From the NCBI GenBank assembly GCA_000739535.1, contig DF820469.1, forward strand, positions 159,264-223,263: DNA of 64,000 nucleotides, read 5' to 3'. The stretch's first letter is position 1. Every line of letters starts with the position of its first letter. The position numbers and the translations under genes are program-made. Positions 23,969 to 33,209 of this stretch are shown here, piece by piece. This stretch comes from Candidatus Vecturithrix granuli. Lineage in GTDB: Bacteria; Moduliflexota; Moduliflexia; Moduliflexales; Moduliflexaceae. The notes below the pieces were generated by a model. It did no database searches, was not told where the DNA came from, and worked only from the letters and a program-made list of their open reading frames with translations.

Positions 23969-26900
23969 ATGATTCAACGCTACCTTGACGCCATCAGCAC
24001 ACGCTATCAAACCGGCATTGCCAGGGAACATAGCTATCGCGGCGATTTGCAGCAGTTGATCGAGTCGCTTGCGCCGGATGTGCTGGCGACTAACGAACCG
24101 GCGCGTATTGCCTGCGGCGCGCCGGATTATATTCTGACTCGCGGCTCGATTCCAGTCGGGTATATTGAAGCCAAAGATATTGGGGCTTCCCTCGACAAGG
24201 TTGAACGTTCCGAGCAGATGCAGCGCTACGCCGCCAGCCTGGAAAATCTGATCTTGACCGATTATCTGGAATTTCGCCTCTACCGGCAGGGGAAATTCGT
24301 CACCGCTGTCGCACTGGCCGATCTCAAAAACGGCGATCTGCGGCCATTATCGCAAAACTGGCAATCCTTTGAACATCTGATGCTGGAGTTTTGTGCATAC
24401 AGCGGACAAACGATCACGTCAGCGCAGAAATTAGCAGAGATGATGGCCGCCAAAGCGCGCATGATGCAAACGGTCATTGAACAAGCTCTTTTGAGCGATG
24501 AAGAAAATGAGCAGAACAGTTCCTTGAAAGACCAGATGATCGCGTTCAAACGCATTTTGATTCATGATATTACTCCGGCAGCCTTTGCCGATATTTACGC
24601 GCAAACCATTGCTTACGGCATGTTTGCGGCGCGGCTGCACGACCCGACCCCGGACAGCTTTTCCCGTCAAGAAGCGGCCGAATTGATCCCCAAAACCAAT
24701 CCCTTTCTGCGTAAGCTCTTCAGCTATATCGCCGGGGTGGATATTGACGACCGCATCCTCTGGATTGTGGATGCCTTAGCCGCGATTTTCCGCGCCACCG
24801 ATATGGCGGCCTTCATGCAGCATTTCGGCCAAACAACGCAGATGCACGATCCGGTCATCCATTTTTATGAAACGTTTCTGGCCGAATATAATCCGAAACT
24901 GCGTAAAAGCCGCGGCGTCTGGTACACGCCGGAGCCGGTCGTCAATTTCATTGTACGGGCGGTAGATGAGCTTCTGAAAACCGAGTTCGGCCTGCTGCAG
25001 GGTTTAGCCGACACCTCGAAAATCACGATCGAAGTTGATACGCAGATCGAGGATCAACGTTCGAAAACCGGGTACAAACGTGAGAAACAGGAAGTGCATA
25101 AACTCCAGATTCTCGACCCGGCGGCCGGCACCGGCACTTTTCTGGCCGAAGTGATCAAGCAGATTTACGCCAAATTTGCCGGGCAGCAGGGGATGTGGAG
25201 CAATTATGTGGAAGAACACCTGATCCCGCGCTTGCACGGCTTTGAAATCCTGATGGCCTCCTACGCCATGGCGCATCTCAAATTGGAACTCTTGCTGCGC
25301 GAAACCGGATACCAGCCCAAACAGGCGCAGCGTTTTCGCATCTTTTTGACCAACAGCCTGGAAGAAGCGCACCCTGACACCGGCACGCTGTTTGCCTCCT
25401 GGTTATCGCGCGAAGCCACCGAAGCCAACTATATCAAACGCGATACACCCGTGATGGTCGTGTTAGGCAATCCGCCGTATAGCGGACATTCGGCCAATAA
25501 AAGCGACTGGATAGATCAACTGCTGCAAGATTACAAACAAGAACCGGGCGGAGGAAAGTTACAAGAAAAGAATCCGAAGTGGCTGAACGATGATTACGTC
25601 AAATTCATTCGCTACGGGCAATATTTTATTGAGAAGAATGGCGAGGGCATTTTAGCGTTTATCAACAATCACAGTTTTTTAGATAACCCGACTTTTCGGG
25701 GAATGCGCTGGCATCTGCTCACAACCTTCGATCGGATTTACGTTCTTGACTTACACGGCAACGCCAAGAAAAAAGAGGTTTGTCCCGATGGCTCGCCCGA
25801 TAAAAACGTGTTTGATATCCAACAAGGCGTCTCGATCAATCTGTTTGTGAAAACCGGCCAAAAGAAAAGCCGCCGGTTAGCAGAGGTTTATCACTATGAT
25901 CTGTTCGGAGAACGAGAGGCAAAGTACGAATTCTTATGGAAAAGTAACCTCCAAAACATAGGGTTTACAAAGTTAGTATTGTCTGCCTCCCAATACTTTT
26001 TTGTTCAGAAAAATTTTGACGTCCAGAAAAAATATGATGAAGGTTTTGCCGTAAATATTTTGTTCCCAGTGAATTCCGTGGGAATTGTTACATCAAGAGA
26101 TGCTTTTGTGACAGACGATGACAAAGAAGCATTAAGGTCACGAATAAAACATTTCTTTAGGTCTGATGCTGCTCAAATCAGAACGGAATATGGTCTAAAA
26201 GAAAATAAATCCTGGAAGATTGAGGCAATACAACATAAGTCACAATCCTTTGACGAGCAGTATATTCGAAAAATGACATATCGTCCCTTTGAAGATCGAT
26301 ATGTTTACTACGAACCCAATTTTATAGAACGTTCAAGATATGATATTATGCAACATTTTCTCAAAAAGGAAAATGTTGGAATAGTTATACCTCGTCAGGC
26401 GATTACCAATAACTGGTCACATGTGCAAGTAAGTAAAAATATTATTGATAACAGGATACACTATAGTAACAAAGGAATCCCGATACTGGCACCTCTTTAT
26501 CTCTACCCAACGACTGATATTCAGCAAACCCTGGATGGTGGGCAGAAACGCCGCCCAAATTTGAATCCTAAGATTATCAAGCAAATCGCCGATACGCTTG
26601 GCCTCACGTTTACTTCTGAAAAAGAAGACGCTGCCGGCACCTTTGTGCCGCTTGATCTGTTGGATTACATTTACGCGGTCTTGCACTCTCCGACCTACCG
26701 CGAAACCTACAAGGAATTTCTCAAAATTGATTTCCCGCGCATTCCTTATCCGAAAAATCAGAAAAGCTTCTGGCAGTTAGTCGCGCTCGGCGGCGAACTG
26801 CGGCAACTGCACCTGCTGGAAAGCCCGAAAGTCCTGGAATTCATTACCGCCTATCCGCAGGATGGCGACAACCGCATTACGCGCAAAATCACCTCAAAAG

Positions 26901-27154
26901 ACTATGAAATGACTGACAGGGAACAACAGATTGGCCGGGTGTGGGTGAACGACCGACAGTATTTTGACAAAGTGCCCAAAATTGCCTGGGAATTCTATAT
27001 CGGCGGTTACCAACCCGCGCAAAAATGGCTGAAAGACCGGCAGGGCCGCACCCTGAACTTTGACGAAATTCTGCACTACCAGAAAATGATTGTCGCCCTC
27101 GCTGAAACCGCCCGCATTATGCAGGCAATTGATCAGGTTGATTTCCTGGAATAA
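23969..27154 (+). CDS. Single-chain restriction-modification enzyme (N6-adenine methyltransferase with PD-(D/E)XK-like N terminus)
   Basis: A 1061-residue protein. Near residues 50-70, PDYIL and YIEAKDIG form a PD-(D/E)XK-type nuclease motif. Residues about 310-620 are a gamma-class adenine methyltransferase with SAM motif LDPAAGTGTFL (near 381) and catalytic NPPY (near 500). The C-terminal half, including the AT-richer stretch coded at about 25.9-26.5 kb, should be the target-recognition region, and it is different in base use from the rest. There is no helicase domain, so this is a type IIG- or ISP-methyltransferase-like enzyme without the motor. The ATG at 23969 is preferred over GTG at 23954 for its AAAGGG site. 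No partner subunit is adjacent. Confidence 0.85.
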   Translation: MIQRYLDAISTRYQTGIAREHSYRGDLQQLIESLAPDVLATNEPARIACGAPDYILTRGSIPVGYIEAKDIGASLDKVERSEQMQRYAASLENLILTDYLEFRLYRQGKFVTAVALADLKNGDLRPLSQNWQSFEHLMLEFCAYSGQTITSAQKLAEMMAAKARMMQTVIEQALLSDEENEQNSSLKDQMIAFKRILIHDITPAAFADIYAQTIAYGMFAARLHDPTPDSFSRQEAAELIPKTNPFLRKLFSYIAGVDIDDRILWIVDALAAIFRATDMAAFMQHFGQTTQMHDPVIHFYETFLAEYNPKLRKSRGVWYTPEPVVNFIVRAVDELLKTEFGLLQGLADTSKITIEVDTQIEDQRSKTGYKREKQEVHKLQILDPAAGTGTFLAEVIKQIYAKFAGQQGMWSNYVEEHLIPRLHGFEILMASYAMAHLKLELLLRETGYQPKQAQRFRIFLTNSLEEAHPDTGTLFASWLSREATEANYIKRDTPVMVVLGNPPYSGHSANKSDWIDQLLQDYKQEPGGGKLQEKNPKWLNDDYVKFIRYGQYFIEKNGEGILAFINNHSFLDNPTFRGMRWHLLTTFDRIYVLDLHGNAKKKEVCPDGSPDKNVFDIQQGVSINLFVKTGQKKSRRLAEVYHYDLFGEREAKYEFLWKSNLQNIGFTKLVLSASQYFFVQKNFDVQKKYDEGFAVNILFPVNSVGIVTSRDAFVTDDDKEALRSRIKHFFRSDAAQIRTEYGLKENKSWKIEAIQHKSQSFDEQYIRKMTYRPFEDRYVYYEPNFIERSRYDIMQHFLKKENVGIVIPRQAITNNWSHVQVSKNIIDNRIHYSNKGIPILAPLYLYPTTDIQQTLDGGQKRRPNLNPKIIKQIADTLGLTFTSEKEDAAGTFVPLDLLDYIYAVLHSPTYRETYKEFLKIDFPRIPYPKNQKSFWQLVALGGELRQLHLLESPKVLEFITAYPQDGDNRITRKITSKDYEMTDREQQIGRVWVNDRQYFDKVPKIAWEFYIGGYQPAQKWLKDRQGRTLNFDEILHYQKMIVALAETARIMQAIDQVDFLE

Positions 27155-27215
27155 TTCTACAGAAGGGCAAAGACAAGCTCTCGGCTGAAAAACCCGTTTA
27201 CGCTAGAAATCCCTG

Positions 27216-27275
27216 GGTGGCGTGGTCTTGTCGAATAACTCAGACTCGTCCGACAATGTCCGACAAGACCTGATA
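27216..27275. repeat. TTGTCGGACA repeat, copy 2
   Basis: GGTCTTGTCGAATAACTCAG and following bases match the complement of 4983-5035. It lies in the 198-base gap between the restriction gene and the convergent amidohydrolase, and can pair internally (GTCTTGTCG / CGACAAGAC). Confidence 0.55.
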
Positions 27276-27352
27276 GTAAGAACTTCTTTCCCAACGCAGC
27301 AACTTTTTGCATAACTTTCGATTCCATTGCGCTTTTTGCTGTGTACGTTGCT

Positions 27353-28564
27353 TCAGGAATGCAGCAGAGAAACTGACCATATCACCGAAGCTCCGGCCGC
27401 AAGTTGTCCCTCTTTATAGACATATTGCGGATAATGGAGCGCTGTAATCTCCTCGACCGGGTTTTTTTCATACACGACAAAATCAGCGAGATAGCCGCGT
27501 TTGATCTCGCCTAATTCGTGCTCCAGGCCCAACGCCCACGCGCTGCCCTGCGTGGCTGCTTTCAGGATCGTTAACGGATCCAGGCCGGCTTCCTTGTACC
27601 ACAGCCAGGCTTCATAAGGCAGCGCCGGATGCGGAAGCTGCGGCGACCCGGCGTCTGTTCCCAGGGCAAGATTCACGCCGGTTGAGACGACTTTTTTTAA
27701 CGACGTAATATACTGCTCCATGACTTGTTGAGATTTGATGACGGCATAGTTCGGCACGCCATATTCTGCGCCCTGAGTCGCCATAAGATAATAGGGCGCT
27801 AAGGTGGGCACCATAAACGCGCCAGTGCGCTTGAACAGGTGAAGACTTTTGTCATTAATCAACGCCGCATGTTCGATAGTATCCACCCCGGCCTCGAGAC
27901 AGGTCTTGACCGCCAGATCGGGCAGCGCGTGAGCCGCCACTTTTTTCCCGGCGGCTTTGGCCGTTTGCACCGCGATATGGATCTCTTTGTCGCTGAACTG
28001 CATCGCATGAATTGATTCGCCTTGCGTGTAAGCCCCGCCTGAACACATCAGTTTGATCAAATCCGCGCCGGCTTTTACCTGTTCGCGCACGGCCTTGCGA
28101 ATTTCATCAAACCCATCAGCTTCGCGGCACATAAAATAGCCGTGCCCGCCTGTTTGCGCAATCCCGGCGCCAGCAGCCAGAATTCGGCTGCCGGGCACAA
28201 TACCCTGTTTCACCGCTTTGGCTAATTCAATCGGAATGTTATGCGGGCCGCCGACATCGCGGACCGTGGTGACGCCGCCGGCCAGGTTCTGCCATGCACT
28301 GCGCGCCGCACGGTAGGAAGTCATGACCGGAGATTCTGTGATCGTATATTGCGCCGGATCAGGCTGTCCTTCCCAGACCAGGTGGACATGGGCGTCAATC
28401 AAGCCCGGCAGCACAAATCCGCCGTTCAAGGAAATGGTTTCGCCCTCTCCCGGCGTACTTGTGATCTCAACAAACCGGCCATCCTCAACTACCAGAGCAC
28501 ATCCCGATGTACATTGCCCGGTTTTCAAATTAACCAACTGAAGATCTGTGAAAATGTTTTTCAT
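27353..28564 (-). CDS. Amidohydrolase family protein (imidazolonepropionase/prolidase-like)
   Basis: A 403-residue cytoplasmic metal-dependent hydrolase. Metal-binding HVH follows GLIDA (near residue 59); GADLIKLMCSGGA carries the likely carbamylated Lys (near 174); KKVAAHALPD and TIEHAALI give the later His ligands (near 210 and 231); LALGTDAGSPQ holds the catalytic Asp (near 303). The subgroup hydrolyses amide or lactam-like bonds, including dipeptides and organophosphates. It overlaps the preceding methyltransferase gene by 35 bases and has a GAGGAGAAAG site, so both are co-translated. Confidence 0.85.
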   Translation of the reverse strand: MKNIFTDLQLVNLKTGQCTSGCALVVEDGRFVEITSTPGEGETISLNGGFVLPGLIDAHVHLVWEGQPDPAQYTITESPVMTSYRAARSAWQNLAGGVTTVRDVGGPHNIPIELAKAVKQGIVPGSRILAAGAGIAQTGGHGYFMCREADGFDEIRKAVREQVKAGADLIKLMCSGGAYTQGESIHAMQFSDKEIHIAVQTAKAAGKKVAAHALPDLAVKTCLEAGVDTIEHAALINDKSLHLFKRTGAFMVPTLAPYYLMATQGAEYGVPNYAVIKSQQVMEQYITSLKKVVSTGVNLALGTDAGSPQLPHPALPYEAWLWYKEAGLDPLTILKAATQGSAWALGLEHELGEIKRGYLADFVVYEKNPVEEITALHYPQYVYKEGQLAAGASVIWSVSLLHS

Positions 28565-29798
28565 CTTTCTCCTCTATTTCGATGATTCTCTGACAATTCG
28601 CCTGAATCCGTTTCAGGAATGCCATCAATTGTTGCCGTTCTTCTGTTGTGAATGCTTGCAGGATTCGCTCTTCCGAACGTTCAACGACCCCCCAGATCTG
28701 TCCTAAAAATTGTTCCCCGTGTTCCGTCAGGCAGATCGCAGAATCCTGCTCTGAACACCTACGAATATATCCCTGAACAAACAACGGTTGCAACAATATC
28801 TGAAGTTCAGTTCCAAACAGGGCGGTATCTTTGCTTACCTGGTCAAGTGTCATGATTTCATCGCATTTCAGGATCATGAGCAGAATCACTTGCACGCTAT
28901 TCAGAGTGGTGACAGCGGCTAAATCGTGATCGAGAGCCATCTGAATCATTTTGCCGGTTACATTCATTTCCCGGCCCAGAGTTGAGCGAATATACTGGGT
29001 TAACATGGCAAGCACCAATTTGAGTTTAAATTCATAGACGCTGATCCCGGCGGCGACCCCCACGTTCAGAGATTCTACCTGGCTGCTCATGGGAATTTGT
29101 ACCACCACATCAGCCTGTTGCAGAAAAATGTCAGAAATACCCTCAGTTTCATTCCCGACGACCAGCGCAATCGGTTTTGGCTGTAATCGTACGGTAGATT
29201 GGAGTTGCGGTGCATACGGACTGGTAGCAACAATCTGGAATCCGCGCTGTTTTAAAAACGCGAGAGTTTCTGCGGCAGAGGCAAAATGTTTCAAACGCAC
29301 ATCAAACACATTGCCGCGCGACGCTTCAATCGTTTTGCGATGCCACAGATCGAGGTCGGACATGGTTGCCAGCAAATCCCGCAGGCCGAAAGCCCGCGCC
29401 GTGCGGATAATCGTGCCGATATTGCCAAAATCACGGACATCGTCGAGCACAATCACAAAATCTTGCAGATGGCTCTGATCATCTACATCTGCGGGTAGCG
29501 GAGCCACACCGAGAAAAGGAATCAGATAGCGCGTATCGCTGATTTTCTTTAAAATTCCATCGGAGACAGCATAGCACGCAATCTGACGTTCCTGAAGTTG
29601 GTTGAGCAGCGGATGCTCTGTGATCTTCTCGTGAAAAAATACGTGTTCGATTGGAACGTTAGCCTCTAGCGCCCATCCAATAATTTGCGCGTCTTCGAGC
29701 AGACATTTTTGCGCCTGTCTGCGTCCGTTCATTGTTGACAGCGTTCGCGCTTCAAGCACGTGTTCATCTTTTATTGAGGTAATCCGTTCAATCGTCAT
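28530..29798 (-). CDS. SpoU/TrmH-family RNA 2'-O-methyltransferase fused to a winged-helix domain
   Basis: The 422-residue protein begins with a substrate-binding L30e-like region (residues 1-110). A SPOUT methyltransferase domain follows, with motif 1 LDDVRDFGNIGTIIRTARAF (near 122), motif 2 IALVVGNETEGIS (near 211) and motif 3 IPMSSQVESLNVGVAAGI (near 236). These are the knot residues that bind SAM and 2'-O-methylate rRNA or tRNA. Residues about 275-420 form a MarR-like helical domain (VILLMILKCDEIMTLDQVS, TEHGEQFLGQIWG), absent from ordinary family members. The ATG at 29798 lies two bases after the stop of the GyrI-like gene; an upstream in-frame ATG would overlap that gene. Confidence 0.82.
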   Translation of the reverse strand: MTIERITSIKDEHVLEARTLSTMNGRRQAQKCLLEDAQIIGWALEANVPIEHVFFHEKITEHPLLNQLQERQIACYAVSDGILKKISDTRYLIPFLGVAPLPADVDDQSHLQDFVIVLDDVRDFGNIGTIIRTARAFGLRDLLATMSDLDLWHRKTIEASRGNVFDVRLKHFASAAETLAFLKQRGFQIVATSPYAPQLQSTVRLQPKPIALVVGNETEGISDIFLQQADVVVQIPMSSQVESLNVGVAAGISVYEFKLKLVLAMLTQYIRSTLGREMNVTGKMIQMALDHDLAAVTTLNSVQVILLMILKCDEIMTLDQVSKDTALFGTELQILLQPLFVQGYIRRCSEQDSAICLTEHGEQFLGQIWGVVERSEERILQAFTTEERQQLMAFLKRIQANCQRIIEIEEKDEKHFHRSSVG

Positions 29799-29800
29799 AC

Positions 29801-30415
29801 TCAGCCCGCTTGCATCGGCTGCCGGATGATCGTTTTCCATTTGGCCGGGTCAGCTTTCCTAAGGTCGCTCAAATAGATTTCGTGATGTTTTCCGATGCGC
29901 TTCCCACGCGCATCAATAAACTGGTGGACTTTCTCCACCGTCGGCCCCTCCTCGGAAAACGGGCCGATATGAAGAATCTGGGCGCAGGTTCCTTCTGTCA
30001 GAGACCCAAAACGCACTTTTGAAATTGCCGCCGGATTTTTCTTTTTTGTGACCTCAGCGATGGCTGCATCAATCATCTCATTCGTGACAAAAGCAGGCTG
30101 CATAATCATCGAAGTCCACTGCCAGTCAGATTTCTCCTGGATCAAGAACTTAGAGGGATCCTCCGTCCACCATAATCCTTCCAACGGCATCACGCCATAG
30201 TCAACGGCCAGGGTCCCCTTTTTGACCATGAACTTCACGGTGTATGAAACAGCAAACAACGCTTCTATCGCATCGGCGTAAGCCTGTGACGTGTTCGGGT
30301 CGCCCACGCCATCCACCATCAAAAAATTCATGGCAGGCACGTCAACCTGAACTACCTCTTTGGCTGAGGGGGCATAAAGATGTTTCAATTCCTTCTTGAC
30401 ATCAATTTTTTCCAT
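29801..30415 (-). CDS. GyrI-like small-molecule binding protein
   Basis: A 204-residue protein of the GyrI-like/SOUL-fold ligand-binding group (stand-alone form, as in YeeB/AraC effector domains). Landmarks are MNFLMVDGVGDPN (near residue 28), LWWTEDPSKF (near 82), and ILHIGPFSEEGPTVEKVHQFI (near 148). The two-fold hydrophobic pocket binds drug-like cyclic molecules in related proteins, and some members hydrolyse cyclic toxins. It sits directly between the MATE gene and the rRNA methyltransferase gene. No clear ribosome site precedes ATG 30415. Confidence 0.82.
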   Translation of the reverse strand: MEKIDVKKELKHLYAPSAKEVVQVDVPAMNFLMVDGVGDPNTSQAYADAIEALFAVSYTVKFMVKKGTLAVDYGVMPLEGLWWTEDPSKFLIQEKSDWQWTSMIMQPAFVTNEMIDAAIAEVTKKKNPAAISKVRFGSLTEGTCAQILHIGPFSEEGPTVEKVHQFIDARGKRIGKHHEIYLSDLRKADPAKWKTIIRQPMQAG

Positions 30416-30464
30416 AATAATCCGTTTTATTCTTCAATTCGTTGTTGTATCGCGACTCGACATA

Positions 30465-31916
30465 TTAAATCTCATATTCCACTACCGGATTCTCCGAGAG
30501 TAACGGTGGAATGAACGGCGGCACCTCTTCGATGACGCGCATAGTTTTCCATTTTCCCTGCAAAAAACGGAAAAAAAATGTCAGTCCCATGACGATGGCA
30601 TAGGTCGAAGCGATAACCCAACCGACATACACATTTTGTTTGAGCACAATCAGCGCAAGATAACTGGGTAAAGTAAAAACTGCTCCGGAAATCAACAAGA
30701 TCGCATACATGGCAAAACGGGTATCTCCCGCGCCTTTCACGGCTGAAGCGAAGATAATCGTCAACGCGTCAAACAACGAATACACCGCCACAAAACGGAG
30801 CAGTACGGTGGTTAATTGACGGATCGGCTCAAACGCTGCCGCATCAGATTGCAGGCTATATGGCCAGAGAAACAGTTTCGGCAGGAAAAAATAACAGAGC
30901 GCAATGCTTCCCATGTAGAGAAACGTAATGTGAAACCCGGAATACACGCTGCGCTCAGCAAGCTCCGGTTTATTTTCGCCCAAATGCTGCGCTACAAGCA
31001 CGGACACCGCGATGCCAAAACCAAGCATCGGCATGAAAGCGAGGCTGTTAATATTGAACGCTATATTCGTTGCCGCAAGACTGACGGTGCCCAAACGTCC
31101 CATAAAGAGCAGAAAGGCGGTGAAACCAATCATATCAAGAAAAAACTGGACGCCGTTCGGAAAACCGAATTTCCAGATTCGGCGTAATAACCCCAGATCT
31201 AACCGCCATCCCCGTCGCGTGTGATATTGTTCGTCAAAAGCGCGCCGGCTTAACAGCAGCATAAACACGCCGCAGCTCACGTAGGTTGCAATGACCGTGG
31301 CAATCGCCGCGCCTTGAATGCCGCGTTCCGCAAACCCCCATTTGCCGAAAATCATGGTGTAATCCAACACTAAATTGACAACAGTCGCCAGCACGTTCAC
31401 CCACATAATCGGCCAGGTTTTCCCCAGACCGGAGAAGAAACCGGATAAAGCTGATGAGGCAATCGCCGGAACAGCCCCATAGCATAAAACACGAAAATAG
31501 ATCGTTTCGTAACGTTGAATGATCGGATCATGGCCGATAAACCGGAAGAGCGACCCTGAATAAGGAATTAACGCTAAAAATCCTACCCCGGCAATGACGG
31601 AAATATAGATGCCCTGCCACAACACCGGGCCAATGCGGTCATGCTGGTTTGCGCCGAAATATTGAGCGATAAACGTGCTTACATAGCCGGCTGTTCCGAT
31701 AAACACAGTCATCAACGCAAAATTCAGGATGCCGGCCGGCATGGCGGCGGCAATCGTTTCCGGCGAATACCAGGTCAGAAACATGCGATCCACAAAATGC
31801 TGCACCGACCAGGCGCTGGTGCTCAAAATTAACGGAAACGCCAGGACAAGTATATTCCGATACCCGGATTCACAGGCCCAACGCGACTTGACTCGTTCAA
31901 TCATCAATTTGTGCAT
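30465..31916 (-). CDS. MATE-family multidrug/cation antiporter
   Basis: A 483-residue inner-membrane protein with twelve predicted helices in two related halves. Landmarks are RNILVLAFPLILSTSAWSVQHFVDRMFLTW at the start, AIASSALSGFFSGLGKTWPIM near 150, and the matching second-half segment DALTIIFASAVKGAGDTRFAM near 380. MATE proteins export drugs by sodium or proton exchange. The start at 31916 is chosen because upstream codons cross a repeat (31948-32008) and lack membrane-protein character. It begins the drug-themed set with the GyrI-like gene 49 bases downstream. Confidence 0.88.
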   Translation of the reverse strand: MHKLMIERVKSRWACESGYRNILVLAFPLILSTSAWSVQHFVDRMFLTWYSPETIAAAMPAGILNFALMTVFIGTAGYVSTFIAQYFGANQHDRIGPVLWQGIYISVIAGVGFLALIPYSGSLFRFIGHDPIIQRYETIYFRVLCYGAVPAIASSALSGFFSGLGKTWPIMWVNVLATVVNLVLDYTMIFGKWGFAERGIQGAAIATVIATYVSCGVFMLLLSRRAFDEQYHTRRGWRLDLGLLRRIWKFGFPNGVQFFLDMIGFTAFLLFMGRLGTVSLAATNIAFNINSLAFMPMLGFGIAVSVLVAQHLGENKPELAERSVYSGFHITFLYMGSIALCYFFLPKLFLWPYSLQSDAAAFEPIRQLTTVLLRFVAVYSLFDALTIIFASAVKGAGDTRFAMYAILLISGAVFTLPSYLALIVLKQNVYVGWVIASTYAIVMGLTFFFRFLQGKWKTMRVIEEVPPFIPPLLSENPVVEYEI

Positions 31917-31945
31917 AATTAACGTGGAGATTCTTTTGAAAATAC

Positions 31946-32008
31946 CCGTACCCACGAACAGCCGTGTTCGTCGAAATTCTCTGCGGACAAGGTTGTCCGC
32001 AGGTACGA
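31946..32008. repeat. Inverted repeat upstream of MATE gene
   Basis: CTGCGGACAA (31981-31990) pairs with TTGTCCGCAG (31993-32002), flanked by CGTACC and GGTACG and by a smaller CACGAACAGCCGTGTTCGT palindrome. It lies about 30-90 bases upstream of the likely MATE start. Confidence 0.55.
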
Positions 32009-32156
32009 GTCTGATTTTTATTATGCCGGGTGAGCAGAAGCGCATGACATCTTCTTAAATATTTGCATTCCGCTCATCTTGTTAGAGAACAGGTGCCGGA
32101 TAAATTTCTTCGGTTGATTTGTTTCTTCGTCGCTCTTCCTGTCAAGAGAAATCCGT

Positions 32157-32513
32157 TCAGGATTTCAGCTTGTGATACCCTTTCTCGCCATAGGGTTGCA
32201 ATTTTTCCAACCAGAGTTCTTCTAACACAGTTAAATCTCCACGCGCATCATAACCAGGATCATCATTGGATTCAAGGTATTCCAGCACTTCACAGGAAAA
32301 CTGTTCCGGGCCGTATTCATTCCAATCCTGTTGCAAGGCCTTATTGCGATGGGACTTAAATTTCAATTGAGACCGATGCCGGTTGAGGATACCTTGCACA
32401 TCCAGGCCGCTTCCCAAAAAGATCTTCCCATTGACCAGATTCTTGATCTGAAACACCCCGGCCGGGGGCGGATTTTGCTTATAGGCTAATTTCAATTCTT
32501 TACGCCTGTCCAT
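32157..32513 (-). CDS. GIY-YIG nuclease-like domain protein
   Basis: A 118-residue protein that is essentially one GIY-YIG-like domain: AGVFQIKNLVNGKIFLGSG (first strand, near 18-36), HRSQLKFKSHRNKALQQDW with the helical Arg region, and a late Glu in VLEELWLEKLQPYG. The first GIY tyrosine is replaced (GVF), and the second motif reads FLGSG, so nuclease activity is uncertain. Small proteins of this type are common and poorly understood. It is on the same strand as ArsR and MATE. Confidence 0.75.
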   Translation of the reverse strand: MDRRKELKLAYKQNPPPAGVFQIKNLVNGKIFLGSGLDVQGILNRHRSQLKFKSHRNKALQQDWNEYGPEQFSCEVLEYLESNDDPGYDARGDLTVLEELWLEKLQPYGEKGYHKLKS

Positions 32514-32532
32514 AATATTTTCTTCTGAAAAT

Positions 32533-32586
32533 GTAGCACGAAATCCCTTTTCGCGGCTCGATGCGCGAAAAGGGATTTCGTGCTAC
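32533..32586. repeat. GTAGCACGAAA-family hairpin, copy 2 (perfect 23-bp arms)
   Basis: The arms 32533-32555 and 32564-32586 are perfect complements around an 8-base loop. The right arm covers the stop codon region of the ArsR gene (which ends at 32583). It is preceded by GAAAAT as in the other copies. Confidence 0.85.
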
Positions 32587-33209
32587 TGATGTAATCCCTT
32601 ACTTTTCAGACTTTCCTGAAAACTTCTTTGTAAATCGGATTGGACAACTTCTGCGGGGGATTCCGCGACCCAATAAGTCGAGCCATTCCTTGCGAGCAAA
32701 TGTTGCTCCACCAGTTCGCGGCGAATCGTACAATAATCCTCATATACTGGCAGAATGATCTCATTCACTTCCTGTTCCGTATAGCTGCGCCCGGGTTGGA
32801 AACGTTTGGCAATCTCGGCTAACACAAGCCAGCGTTTTTTGTGCTGCGCCGGGATCTGCTGTAATTTCCCTTCTTTAAAAAAGGTGCGAATCACTTTCTG
32901 CGTGTATTGTTGAATCCGTTCTTCCTGCACTGCTTTTTCAATGCCTTCGACGCTCACCAAATCATGAAGCGTCAGGTTGAGCGCCTTGCGATTGGCCTGG
33001 AACACCACATAATATTGTTCCTTCGTTTTGGAAACCAACTGAGCCTGTTCCAGTTTTTTCAGATGAAACGAGACTGTTGAAGCAGCCAGATTCAGGCGTT
33101 CCGAGAGTTCTTCCACATACTGCGGTTTATCCAACAATGCCTGTAAAATCATCAAACGCGAATGATCGGCCAGAGCCTTGACAATCGCCATACTTTCCTC
33201 AAGTTTCAT
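32583..33209 (-). CDS. ArsR-family regulator with DUF2087 domain
   Basis: The 208-residue protein starts with an ArsR winged helix (MAIVKALADHSRLMILQALL, YVEELSERLNLAASTVSFHLKKLE, residues 7-58). After about residue 105 it carries a DUF2087 domain (FFKEGKLQQIPAQHKKRWLVL, YTEQEVNEIIL, DYCTIRRELVEQHLLAR). No metal-binding cysteines are visible, so it is not a classical metal sensor. The ATG at 33209 has GGAGG upstream. It is the first gene of the minus-strand run leading to MATE. Its C-terminal end overlaps the repeat arm at 32583-32586. Confidence 0.85.
   Translation of the reverse strand: MKLEESMAIVKALADHSRLMILQALLDKPQYVEELSERLNLAASTVSFHLKKLEQAQLVSKTKEQYYVVFQANRKALNLTLHDLVSVEGIEKAVQEERIQQYTQKVIRTFFKEGKLQQIPAQHKKRWLVLAEIAKRFQPGRSYTEQEVNEIILPVYEDYCTIRRELVEQHLLARNGSTYWVAESPAEVVQSDLQRSFQESLKSKGLHQ

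Noticed and set aside
32583-33209. Metal-sensing ArsR
   Set aside because: No cysteine pair or histidine cluster typical of metal sensors; the DUF2087 domain points elsewhere.
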